Position numbers and translations under genes: made by a program
Shown here: positions 1 through 7,113 of the stretch, one piece after another
Layout of the letters: each line of letters starts with the position of its first letter
Position numbering within the stretch: position 1 is the first letter of the stretch
Source: JADFOB01 sp964651325
Lineage (GTDB): Bacteria > Planctomycetota > Phycisphaerae > UBA1845
Length of the DNA stretch: 33,881 nucleotides
Assembly: GCA_964651325.1 (NCBI GenBank)
Contig: CAZYXP010000007.1
Span: 1-33,881 of the forward strand
Reading direction: 5' to 3'
The notes under the pieces: model-generated
What the model was told of the DNA's origin: nothing
Databases searched by the model: none
Seen by the model: only the letters and a program-made list of their open reading frames with translations

Positions 1-2
1 GT

Positions 3-320
3 CAGTTCGTGCAGCAGTTCAATGCCGCGACGAAGGATCTCAACGGGATGCCCGTTACCGTAGTCATCAGCGTCTACGGTGACCGGTCGTTTACTTACGA
101 GGTCAAGAGTCCGCCGGCGGCTGTACTGATCAAGAAGGCGGCCGGTATCGACAAAGGCAGCGGCGTACCGCACACCCAGAAGGTGGGGACGATCACTCGT
201 GACCAGTGCCGCGAGATCGCGGAAACCAAGCTGCCCGATTTGAATGCATTCAAAATAGAATCCGCTGAGCGCATCATCGCGGGCACCGCCCGTTCGATGG
301 GCGTGGATGTGGTGGACTAG
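3..320 (+). CDS. rplK: 50S ribosomal protein L11 (uL11), 5'-truncated
   Basis: L11 forms the GTPase-associated centre of the large subunit with 23S rRNA and the L10-L12 stalk. The reading frame is already open at the window edge and 105 residues are visible. The family is about 141 residues long, so roughly 36 N-terminal residues lie upstream. Family signatures seen are the central DRSFTYEVKSPPAAVLIKKA stretch and the C-terminal GTARSMGV. The first GTG (position 9) is internal to the protein and is not a start. rplA follows after 61 nt, which is the normal rplK-rplA order. Identity is clear; truncation is due only to the window boundary. Confidence 0.96.
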   Translation, partial: QFVQQFNAATKDLNGMPVTVVISVYGDRSFTYEVKSPPAAVLIKKAAGIDKGSGVPHTQKVGTITRDQCREIAETKLPDLNAFKIESAERIIAGTARSMGVDVVD

Positions 321-381
321 TTATCCGCTCCAATGATGGGCGGCGGCGAGATCGGATCGCAACGTAAGGAAGGCTTAGGCA

Positions 382-1110
382 ATGGGCTATCGCAGTGTAC
401 TTTATCGCAAACAGGTTGAGGCCGGTGGCGGTCAGGCGGCGCCTGCCTCGATCGAAGATGCGATCCAGAAGATCAAGGCCTTCGCAGCCATCGGCAGTGA
501 TCGTTCCTACAAGAACGGTAAGAAGCGCAAAGCGATTGATCAAACGGTCGAATTGCACATGCACTTGGGGATCGACCCTCGGCAGGCGGATCAGATGCTT
601 CGCGGGGCGATTTCGCTCCCCAAGGGAATCGGGAAGTCTCGTCGGGTGATCGCGTTTTGTGATGGGCCGCTTGTTGAGGAGGCTCAAGGTGCGGGTGCGG
701 TTGAAGCCGGCGGGCAGGAGCTTGTCGATAAGATTCAAGAAGGTTGGCTGGACTTCGATGTGGCCATAGCCCACCCCTCCATGATGGGCAAGGTCGGGAA
801 GCTCGGCCGCGTTCTGGGTCCTCAGGGGAAAATGCCGACGCCCAAGGCGGGAACCGTGACGCCGGATATCGGTCAGGCGATCAAGGAGTTTTCCGCCGGG
901 CGGCTTGAATATCGAAACGATTCCGGCGGCAACATCCATCTTCCGGTGGGAAAAGTCGGGTTTTCGGACGAAGATCTCAAAGCGAACATTGATGCCGTGA
1001 TCGGGCACATCGTGAAAATCAAACCGGCGTCCACGAAGGGGCATTACATCAAACGGGTGTGCCTTGCGGCCACGAGAACTCCTTCGGTGACGTTGGACGT
1101 GTCCGGCTAG
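382..1110 (+). CDS. rplA: 50S ribosomal protein L1 (uL1)
   Basis: L1 builds the mobile L1 stalk that helps release deacylated tRNA, and in many bacteria it represses its own L11-L1 mRNA. The product is 242 residues, close to the usual 230. The conserved signature LGPQGKMPTPKAGTVTPDIG lies in the middle of the protein. The C-terminal part carries the GHYIKRVCLAATRTPSV region typical of the family. The ATG at 382 is preceded by the Shine-Dalgarno sequence AAGGAAGG (366-373) at 8 nt spacing. It sits between rplK and rplJ as expected. No clear L1-binding operator mimic was identified in the 61-nt spacer upstream. Confidence 0.98.
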   Translation: MGYRSVLYRKQVEAGGGQAAPASIEDAIQKIKAFAAIGSDRSYKNGKKRKAIDQTVELHMHLGIDPRQADQMLRGAISLPKGIGKSRRVIAFCDGPLVEEAQGAGAVEAGGQELVDKIQEGWLDFDVAIAHPSMMGKVGKLGRVLGPQGKMPTPKAGTVTPDIGQAIKEFSAGRLEYRNDSGGNIHLPVGKVGFSDEDLKANIDAVIGHIVKIKPASTKGHYIKRVCLAATRTPSVTLDVSG

Positions 1111-1195
1111 ACGCTTTCGAGAAGAGAAAGAGAAGTAGCGGCGTCGGTTCCATGGCATATCAGCCAATGACCCAGCAGACGATTGAGGCATCTTC

Positions 1196-1708
1196 ATGAG
1201 CAAGCCAGTCAAGAAAATGATAATGGACGAGTTGAAGCAGCGCTACGCCGATTTGGACAGCGCCTGCGTCGTCAATATTACGGGCCTCACGGTTCAAGAG
1301 CAGCAGTCCGTGCGCGCCACCTTACGGGAGAAATCGGGGCGGCTGGAAATCATCAAGAATGTGTTGGCCCGCAAGGCCTTTCTCGATACGGCCCTGGAGC
1401 CGTTGGGCGGCGTACTTTCGGGCCCGTGCGCGTTGGTCACTTCGTCGGAATCTCTTGTGGACGTCGCGAAGTTGCTCGTAAGCGCGGCCAAGGAATTTAA
1501 AGGTCTGGAGCTCAAGGAGGCGATTCTTGAGGGAGATCCAGATCTGGCCACTGTGGCTGAGGTCTCGAAGATGAAGGGCCGGCTCGAGTTGATTGGCGAG
1601 ATTGCGATGTTGGTTTCGTCGCCTGGACGGGCGTTGGCGGGATGCATGGCTTCCCCGCAAGGCAAGATTGCCGGTTGCCTGAAGACGATTGCGGAGAACG
1701 AGAATTAG
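1196..1708 (+). CDS. rplJ: 50S ribosomal protein L10 (uL10)
   Basis: L10 anchors L12 dimers to the ribosome; its N-terminal half binds rRNA and L11 and its C-terminal helix binds L12. The 170-residue product matches the usual 165-175. The N-terminal domain shows the family pattern VVNITGLTVQEQQSVRATLR, and the C-terminal segment (PGRALAGCMASPQGKIAGCL) matches the stalk-helix junction. The ATG at 1196 is preceded by GAGG (1185-1188) at 7 nt. The 85-nt rplA-rplJ spacer is short for a large L10 leader and I see no convincing kink-turn structure in it. The gene is followed by a wide 214-nt gap before rplL. Confidence 0.97.
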   Translation: MSKPVKKMIMDELKQRYADLDSACVVNITGLTVQEQQSVRATLREKSGRLEIIKNVLARKAFLDTALEPLGGVLSGPCALVTSSESLVDVAKLLVSAAKEFKGLELKEAILEGDPDLATVAEVSKMKGRLELIGEIAMLVSSPGRALAGCMASPQGKIAGCLKTIAENEN

Positions 1709-1856
1709 GCTCGCGTGATTCGGATTTGTGCGAGTTCATGCGGCCGTGCGGGCTATGGCCCACCGCTCGCGACGAAGAAGCGTTTTATCGGTTTCGAGCT
1801 TTTGGAATAGAGAACATCAGCCTATCGCTAACTGGTTCGCGTTATGCGAATGAAAT

Positions 1857-1887
1857 GGCCCGCAACGGGTGGGCCGCCTATTGGCGG
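1857..1887 (+). promoter_or_regulatory. Overlapping alternative hairpins upstream of rplL
   Basis: Two stems compete for the same bases. GGCCC (1857-1861) can pair with GGGCC (1871-1875), or CCGCC (1874-1878) can pair with GGCGG (1883-1887) across a TATT loop. The second ends about 20 nt before the rplL Shine-Dalgarno sequence (AAGGAG, 1907-1912). No T-run follows, so this is not an intrinsic terminator. A role in processing or in raising L12 output over L10 is inference only. Confidence 0.35.
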
Positions 1888-1922
1888 GGCGCAGCAAAAG
1901 ATAGTTAAGGAGCGTAGTTGAG

Positions 1923-2324
1923 ATGGCAGATGCACCTGCGAAGGAGTTTAGCGCCGAGATTGGCGATCTTGCGGAGAAGTTGGTCGGGCTGACGGTAAAG
2001 GACGCGCAGTCCTTGGTGGACTGCCTCAAGGATGTTCATGGCATCGAGCCAGCCGGCGGCGGAGTCGTTATGGCGGCCGGCGGTGGCGGCGACGCCGAGG
2101 AAGCCGCGGAGCAGACGGCGTTTGACGTGGTGCTCGAGAACTTCGGCGATAAGAAGATTCAGGTCATCAAAGTCGTGCGAACGATTACGGGGCTGGGGCT
2201 TAAGGAAGCCAAGGATCTGGTCGAGAGCTGTCCGAAGGCGATCAAAGAAGGCGTTTCCAAGGAAGAGGCAGACAAGATCAGAGGCGACGTCGAGGAAGTC
2301 GGCGGCGCGATTAGCATTAAGTAG
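1923..2324 (+). CDS. rplL: 50S ribosomal protein L7/L12 (bL12)
   Basis: L12 is the multicopy stalk protein that recruits and stimulates translational GTPases. The product is 133 residues (family about 120-130). It has an N-terminal dimerisation and L10-binding helix region (residues 8-40), a Gly/Ala hinge rich in GGG, and the globular C-terminal domain beginning near FDVVLENFGDKKIQVIKVVR. That domain carries the GLGLKEAKDLVE factor-binding helix. The ATG at 1923 follows AAGGAG at 10 nt. L12 is needed in several copies per ribosome, so the separate long upstream spacer with hairpins may matter for its stoichiometry. Confidence 0.98.
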   Translation: MADAPAKEFSAEIGDLAEKLVGLTVKDAQSLVDCLKDVHGIEPAGGGVVMAAGGGGDAEEAAEQTAFDVVLENFGDKKIQVIKVVRTITGLGLKEAKDLVESCPKAIKEGVSKEEADKIRGDVEEVGGAISIK

Positions 2325-2679
2325 GTGTGTGACCCTGGCCCGACCGCGCTGTGTCGGTTAGGGGCTGTCGATTGGCCGTGCAGCCGGGATCGCTTTCGGC
2401 GGATTGCCATAGGCTTGTCGTGGGTGGCCCTGGGCCTGAGGCACTGGCACCCTGGGCGGCGGGCACCCTGGGTGGCTTGCTCAGCGAGTTGCGGCCCACG
2501 CCGTTTGAAAATTCATGTCGGTCGCGATGCGGGATCGATCGGGTCTTTTTGGGACACCCGGTCCACCGGAAGCATCGCGGTTGGATTTTGTCCCCACAAC
2601 ATGACTGATTTGCCGGTTCTGCGCCACCGCATTCGTGGCGAGCGACCGGTCTATCCTTCTTGCGCGAAGGGATATTTAG
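2325..2679 (+). other. 355-nt rplL-rpoB intergenic leader
   Basis: No gene is supported here. The stretch contains a direct repeat GGCACCCTGGG near 2447-2470, separated by a few bases, and an 8-bp stem (2523-2530 with 2572-2579) enclosing smaller inverted repeats. The rpoB Shine-Dalgarno sequence GAAGGGA lies at 2666-2672. In E. coli the corresponding spacer holds an attenuator and an RNase III site, so a similar role is plausible. I found no strong sigma70 promoter and no terminator T-run after a stem. A GTG-initiated 85-codon frame at 2351-2608 has no recognisable protein features. Confidence 0.6.
2523..2579 (+). promoter_or_regulatory. Candidate branched RNA structure in the rpoB leader
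   Basis: CGCGATGC at 2523-2530 is perfectly complementary to GCATCGCG at 2572-2579. The enclosed 41 nt contain GATCGATC, the pair GGGT/ACCC around a T5 stretch, and the small inverted repeat CCGGTCCACCGG. Together they could form a multibranched element about 100 nt before the rpoB start. Attenuation or RNase processing between L12 and RNA polymerase synthesis is an inference from the location. Confidence 0.4.
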
Positions 2680-5600
2680 ATGAAGACGGTCTTGCCGGTT
2701 CGCAACTACGCGAAAGTGGGCGATACGGTTCCGGTGCCGCAGCTCTTCGGAATTCAGATGCGTGCCTACGAGCGTTTTCTGCAGCAGGACACGCTTCCGA
2801 TGGAGCGTGAGCCGCGCGGGCTCGAAGCGTTGCTTCGCGAAATGTTTCCGATCGAGAGCTACGACGGCAACATTGCGATGCACTATGTCAGTTATGAGCT
2901 TGGCAAGCCCCGGTATACGCCGGACGAGTGTCGTGAGCTTCGCCTGACGTACGGCATGCCGTTTCGCATTCGCTTGCGGATGATTCGCGGGGACAGCGAC
3001 GAGATTCAAGAGGATCTCGTTTACGTTGGCGACATGCCGATCATGATTGGCGGCGGCGAGTTTATCGTCAACGGCGCCGAGCGCGTGATCGTATCGCAGC
3101 TGCACCGCTCACCCGGCGTGGACTTCATCAAATCTCAGGCGGAGGGCGATCGGGCGTTGCATTCTTGCCGCATCATCCCCGAGCGCGGAAGTTGGATTGA
3201 AATCGAGGTCACCAAGAAGGACATCTTGGCGATTCGAATTGATCAATCCAGCAAGCTTCCGGCGACGACCTTTCTGCGGGCGATGGATGAGCGGTTCTCA
3301 AGCAACGAATCGATAGTCGAAGAGTTCTTTCGAACCAAGAGCGTCCGGGTATCGGCGCTTCAGCCGGATATGTACACGGTTTCCGCGATTTACGACGAAG
3401 AATCTGAGGAGCTGGTGGTGGCCTCGGGTTGCCAGATCGGCGATGCCGTCGAGCGCATACAGGAATCCGGCATCAAATCACTTCGCGTGATCAGCAAGGT
3501 CGGTGATCCTTTGCTGCTGGACACCCTGGCCGAGGACGGCGCCCAATCGTACGAGGAGGCGTTGCTGAAGATTTACAATCGACTTCGTCCCGGCAACCCG
3601 CCCCATCTCGACAAGGCCAAGAAGCTGTTTTCAGAGAAGTTCTACGACGAAAACCGTTATCGGCTTGGCAAGGTCGGTCGGTTTCGCTTGAATCGGAAGT
3701 TTGACATTCCCGGCGACGACGGTGCCATGACGCTGACGGTTGCCGATATGCTTCATTGTCTCCGATACCTGCTTAAGCTTCGTACGGGGGAGTCGGCGTT
3801 TGCGGTGGATGACATCGATCACCTCGGCAACCGCCGGTTACGCACCTTGGATGAGCTTTGCGCCGACGAGATGCGCAAGGGCTTCTTGAAGCTCAGACGC
3901 ACGGTTCAAGAGCGTATGAGCCTCAAGGATCCGGATCAAATCGGCCGGGTGGCCGAGCTGATCAACAGCAAGGCGATTTCATCGGCGATTGATCTGTTTT
4001 TTGGCCGCGGCGAGCTTTCGCAGGTCGTGGACCAGACCAACCCGCTTTCGCAGCTCGCCCACGAGCGGCGGTTGTCGGCGTTGGGTCCAGGGGGGCTGAA
4101 TCGCAAGCGTGCTGGATTTGAAGTTCGCGACGTTCACATCAGCCATTACGGCCGCATCTGTCCGATTGAAACGCCGGAGGGCACCAACATCGGCCTGATT
4201 GCCTCTTTGGGCATTTACGGGGTAGTGGACGACTACGGATTTCTGATCACGCCCTACCGAAAAATCGGCAAGGAGGGCAAGATTGGAGACGTCTCCTACT
4301 TGCGCGCCGACGAGGAAATGCGCGAGATCCTGGCGCCGCCGGACGCGATTGATCCGGGGCAGAATCGGTTGCGTCAAGGCGCGCTGCTGGTTCGAAGTCA
4401 TGGAGAGCTGGCGCAGGTCGACTGGGGCGATGTCAGCTATGTGGACATTTCGCCCAAGCAGACCATCGGAGTCTCGGCGGCGTTGATTCCGTTCCTGGAA
4501 CACGACGACGCGAACCGGGCATTGATGGGCTCGAACATGCAGCGCCAGGCCGTCCCGTTGCTCACGGCGGAGCCTCCGCTGGTGGGTACGGGGATGGAAC
4601 GTTGTGTGGCCGGTAGTAGCGGCATGGTGATTCGTGCGAATTCCGCGGGAATGGTCACCTACGTCGATGCCAAGCGCATCATTATTGATAGTACCGACGA
4701 GTACGTCTTGCGCAAGTTTCAGGGACTCAATGAGCGGACCTGCATGAATCAGGTCCCGCTGGTCCGCGTGGGGCAATTGGTCGAGATTGGTGCGATCATT
4801 GCGGACGGTCCTGCCACGGTGAATGGAGAATTGGCGCTCGGCAAGAATTTGCTGGTGGCGTTTTTGACCTTTGACGGCAACAACTTCGAGGATGCGATTG
4901 TCATCAACGAGAGCTTGGTCCGCGAAGATGCGCTGACGAGCATTCACCTGGATGAGTATTCCGTTGAATGTCGAGAGACCAAGCTGGGCCGCGAGGAGTT
5001 CACCGCCGACATTCCCAACGTTTCGGAAAAGGCGTTGGCCAACCTGGACGAAACGGGCGTGATTCGCCTCGGGACGCGGGTGCAGCAGGGCGACATTCTG
5101 GTGGGCAAGGTCAGCCCCAAGTCGAAGAGCGAGTTGACGCCGGAGGAGAAATTGCTCCATGCCATCTTCGGTCGCGCCGGCGAAGACGTGAAAAACGACT
5201 CGCTCGAGCTTCCCTCGGGCGAGGAGGGCGTGGTGATCGATGCCAAGCGGTTCAGCCGCCGCATTCACATGAACGACGAGGAGAAGCAGGCGTTGGCCGA
5301 GGAGGTAGACGCCTACGCCACCGAGCAAAACGGGAAGATCATCGGTGCGTTCAAGAAGCTTTGCGACGAGATCGAGGTGGTCATCGGGACGCCTATGATC
5401 GATCCGAACACGCGGCAGAAAGTCGGCCATAGCTCGCTGACCGAGGTTATTCTCGAGCAGATCGAGGTGTTTGGGGATCACGTGCGGGGCCGCGACCTGA
5501 AATGGGTCAAGCCGGCCTCCCATCGGCCCGCGTGCATGGCGCTGGCTGACCGGTTCTGGCCTCGTATCGAGGAGCTCGAGGAAGAGCGAGATCGCAAGGT

Positions 5601-6453
5601 CGCGCAGATCAAGCGTGGCGATGAGTTGGCCTCGGGTGTGCTCGAGATGGTCAAGATTTACGTCGCGACGAAGCGCCACATTTCGGTGGGCGACAAGATG
5701 GCCGGTCGTCACGGCAACAAGGGGGTCATTGCGAGGATCGTACCGCAAGAGGACATGCCTTTTCTCGATGACGGTACGCCGATCGACATCATGCTGAACC
5801 CCTTGGGCGTGCCTTCGCGTATGAATGTGGGGCAGATTCTGGAGACGCATTTGGGTTGGGCGGCCAAGGTTCTTGGATTCCAGGCGATTACGCCGGTGTT
5901 TGACGGGGCCACAGAGGCGGAGATTCACGCAAGTGTTCGAGAGGCGAATGAGCATGCGGAGCAAGTTCAGGCCAGCGCGGAAGCGGTGGCCGCGTCTTCG
6001 AAACCCCGGACTCACTTCGCGAAGATGCCCTACGGCGGGAAGATTCGTTTGCGGGATGGTCGAACGGGCGAATACTTCGATCAAACGGTGACGGTGGGCT
6101 ACATCTACATGCTGAAACTTCATCATCTCGTGGATGATAAGATTCACGCTCGGGCGACCGGGCCTTACAGTTTGATTACCCAGCAGCCCTTGGGCGGCAA
6201 GGCGCGAACGGGTGGTCAGCGTTTCGGTGAGATGGAAGTGTGGGGTCTTGAGGCGTACGGGGCCGCGTACATGCTTCAGGAGCTGCTGACCGTCAAGAGC
6301 GACGACGTCGAAGGGCGCACGAAGATCTATGAGTCGATGGTCAAGGGCAAGAACACGCTGGAGGCGGGGACCCCCGTTTCCTTCGATGTCCTTTGCAACG
6401 AGATACGCGGACTGTGTCTGAACATCTCGCTGGAGAAGCAGCAGGTTGGTTGA
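2680..6453 (+). CDS. rpoB: DNA-directed RNA polymerase subunit beta
   Basis: This is the beta subunit of core RNA polymerase, forming one pincer of the active-site cleft and the rifampicin pocket. It has 1257 residues, shorter than the 1342 of E. coli because lineage-specific insertions are missing. Seen in order: the N-terminal lobe with GGGEFIVNGAERVIVSQLHR; the fork/Rif region around residues 439-468; the HYGRICPIETPEGTNIGLI segment; EDAIVINES near 737; GDKMAGRHGNKG near 1004; and the C-terminal GGKARTGGQRFGEMEVWGLE clamp. In the Rif pocket the residues equivalent to E. coli Asp516, His526 and Ser531 are kept (D451, H461, S466), but Phe514-Met515 are Val-Val (449-450). The ATG at 2680 follows GAAGGGA. 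A GNAT-like gene, not rpoC, comes next. Confidence 0.99.
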   Translation: MKTVLPVRNYAKVGDTVPVPQLFGIQMRAYERFLQQDTLPMEREPRGLEALLREMFPIESYDGNIAMHYVSYELGKPRYTPDECRELRLTYGMPFRIRLRMIRGDSDEIQEDLVYVGDMPIMIGGGEFIVNGAERVIVSQLHRSPGVDFIKSQAEGDRALHSCRIIPERGSWIEIEVTKKDILAIRIDQSSKLPATTFLRAMDERFSSNESIVEEFFRTKSVRVSALQPDMYTVSAIYDEESEELVVASGCQIGDAVERIQESGIKSLRVISKVGDPLLLDTLAEDGAQSYEEALLKIYNRLRPGNPPHLDKAKKLFSEKFYDENRYRLGKVGRFRLNRKFDIPGDDGAMTLTVADMLHCLRYLLKLRTGESAFAVDDIDHLGNRRLRTLDELCADEMRKGFLKLRRTVQERMSLKDPDQIGRVAELINSKAISSAIDLFFGRGELSQVVDQTNPLSQLAHERRLSALGPGGLNRKRAGFEVRDVHISHYGRICPIETPEGTNIGLIASLGIYGVVDDYGFLITPYRKIGKEGKIGDVSYLRADEEMREILAPPDAIDPGQNRLRQGALLVRSHGELAQVDWGDVSYVDISPKQTIGVSAALIPFLEHDDANRALMGSNMQRQAVPLLTAEPPLVGTGMERCVAGSSGMVIRANSAGMVTYVDAKRIIIDSTDEYVLRKFQGLNERTCMNQVPLVRVGQLVEIGAIIADGPATVNGELALGKNLLVAFLTFDGNNFEDAIVINESLVREDALTSIHLDEYSVECRETKLGREEFTADIPNVSEKALANLDETGVIRLGTRVQQGDILVGKVSPKSKSELTPEEKLLHAIFGRAGEDVKNDSLELPSGEEGVVIDAKRFSRRIHMNDEEKQALAEEVDAYATEQNGKIIGAFKKLCDEIEVVIGTPMIDPNTRQKVGHSSLTEVILEQIEVFGDHVRGRDLKWVKPASHRPACMALADRFWPRIEELEEERDRKVAQIKRGDELASGVLEMVKIYVATKRHISVGDKMAGRHGNKGVIARIVPQEDMPFLDDGTPIDIMLNPLGVPSRMNVGQILETHLGWAAKVLGFQAITPVFDGATEAEIHASVREANEHAEQVQASAEAVAASSKPRTHFAKMPYGGKIRLRDGRTGEYFDQTVTVGYIYMLKLHHLVDDKIHARATGPYSLITQQPLGGKARTGGQRFGEMEVWGLEAYGAAYMLQELLTVKSDDVEGRTKIYESMVKGKNTLEAGTPVSFDVLCNEIRGLCLNISLEKQQVG

Positions 6454-6582
6454 GCGGCGATCTCGGTGACCAAGGTGCTCCGCGGTGTTCGCCCTTGAAG
6501 CGGTGTCTTGTGATCGCTGTGGCGGGTGATCGCGAGTGGCGAGGGGTGGCGCCCTTGGATGCGAGAAATTCGGGAGGTTGAT

Positions 6583-7038
6583 ATGGACCTGCACGAAGTG
6601 AAATTCGAGACAACGCGGGACATCGAGGCGGATGAGGTCATGGCCTTCTACGATCGGCAGAACTCCTCGGTCACCAACGACCAGGCCAAGATTGAGCGCA
6701 TGATGCAAAACACATTTTGTTTTGTGACGGCGCGGCGCGGCGGCGAGTTAATCGGCGTGGCGCGTGGCGTCACGGACGGCCTTTGGGGGCGCCTGGCGGA
6801 GTGCAAGCTGGATCCGGCCTTTCAAGGCCCGGCCTGTGTGACGAAGACGCGCGGGCGTATTGAGCATGATTCCACAGGCATCGCCAATGAAATGGCTCGA
6901 CGGGTGATTGCGGAGCTGAAGGGCTACGGCGTTGAACGGATCGACGCCCTCGCCTACGGGACGGAGGTGGACTTTTGCGAGGATCTTGGATTCCGACGCA
7001 TCACGGGCGTGGTGGCGATGGATCTGGTTCCCGGATAA
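6583..7038 (+). CDS. GNAT-family N-acetyltransferase-like protein inserted between rpoB and rpoC
   Basis: This is a 151-residue soluble protein read in the same direction as its neighbours. The pattern fits a GNAT fold: a beta-hairpin TARRGGELIGVARGVTDG (49-66), the beta4 strand AECKLDPAFQG (72-82), a possible acetyl-CoA loop DSTGIA (96-101) leading into a helix, and the terminal FCEDLGFRRITGVVAMDL (131-148). About 13 extra residues separate beta4 from the loop, and the usual first Arg/Gln of the Q/R-x-x-G-x-G/A motif is Asp, so catalysis is uncertain. The ATG at 6583 was chosen over the in-frame start at 6526 because GGGAGG (6572-6577) lies 5 nt before it. Spacers are 129 nt after rpoB and 75 nt before rpoC. 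The substrate is unknown; acetylation of a polymerase or ribosomal protein is only a hypothesis from position. Confidence 0.72.
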   Translation: MDLHEVKFETTRDIEADEVMAFYDRQNSSVTNDQAKIERMMQNTFCFVTARRGGELIGVARGVTDGLWGRLAECKLDPAFQGPACVTKTRGRIEHDSTGIANEMARRVIAELKGYGVERIDALAYGTEVDFCEDLGFRRITGVVAMDLVPG

Positions 7039-7113
7039 GTCTCGCGCCGCGTGTTGCGGCTATGTGGTGTTGATTAGGGCAAACCTGGTTTCCAAAAAGG
7101 GGACGCGCAGCCC

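Noticed and set aside
1111..1195. L10 leader (autoregulatory RNA) upstream of rplJ
   Set aside because: The 85-nt spacer is short and I could not draw a convincing kink-turn structure.
1642..1908. 88-codon plus-strand frame overlapping the end of rplJ and the rplJ-rplL spacer
   Set aside because: It starts inside rplJ in another frame and shows no protein features; the spacer is better explained as RNA structure.
2351..2608. 85-codon plus-strand frame in the rplL-rpoB gap
   Set aside because: No ribosome binding site, no recognisable motif, and a composition like random GC-rich sequence.
3979..6708. 909-codon open frame on the minus strand opposite rpoB
   Set aside because: It is a mirror of rpoB codon bias at high GC. 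The translation has no recognisable domain, and the plus strand encodes an unmistakable beta subunit.
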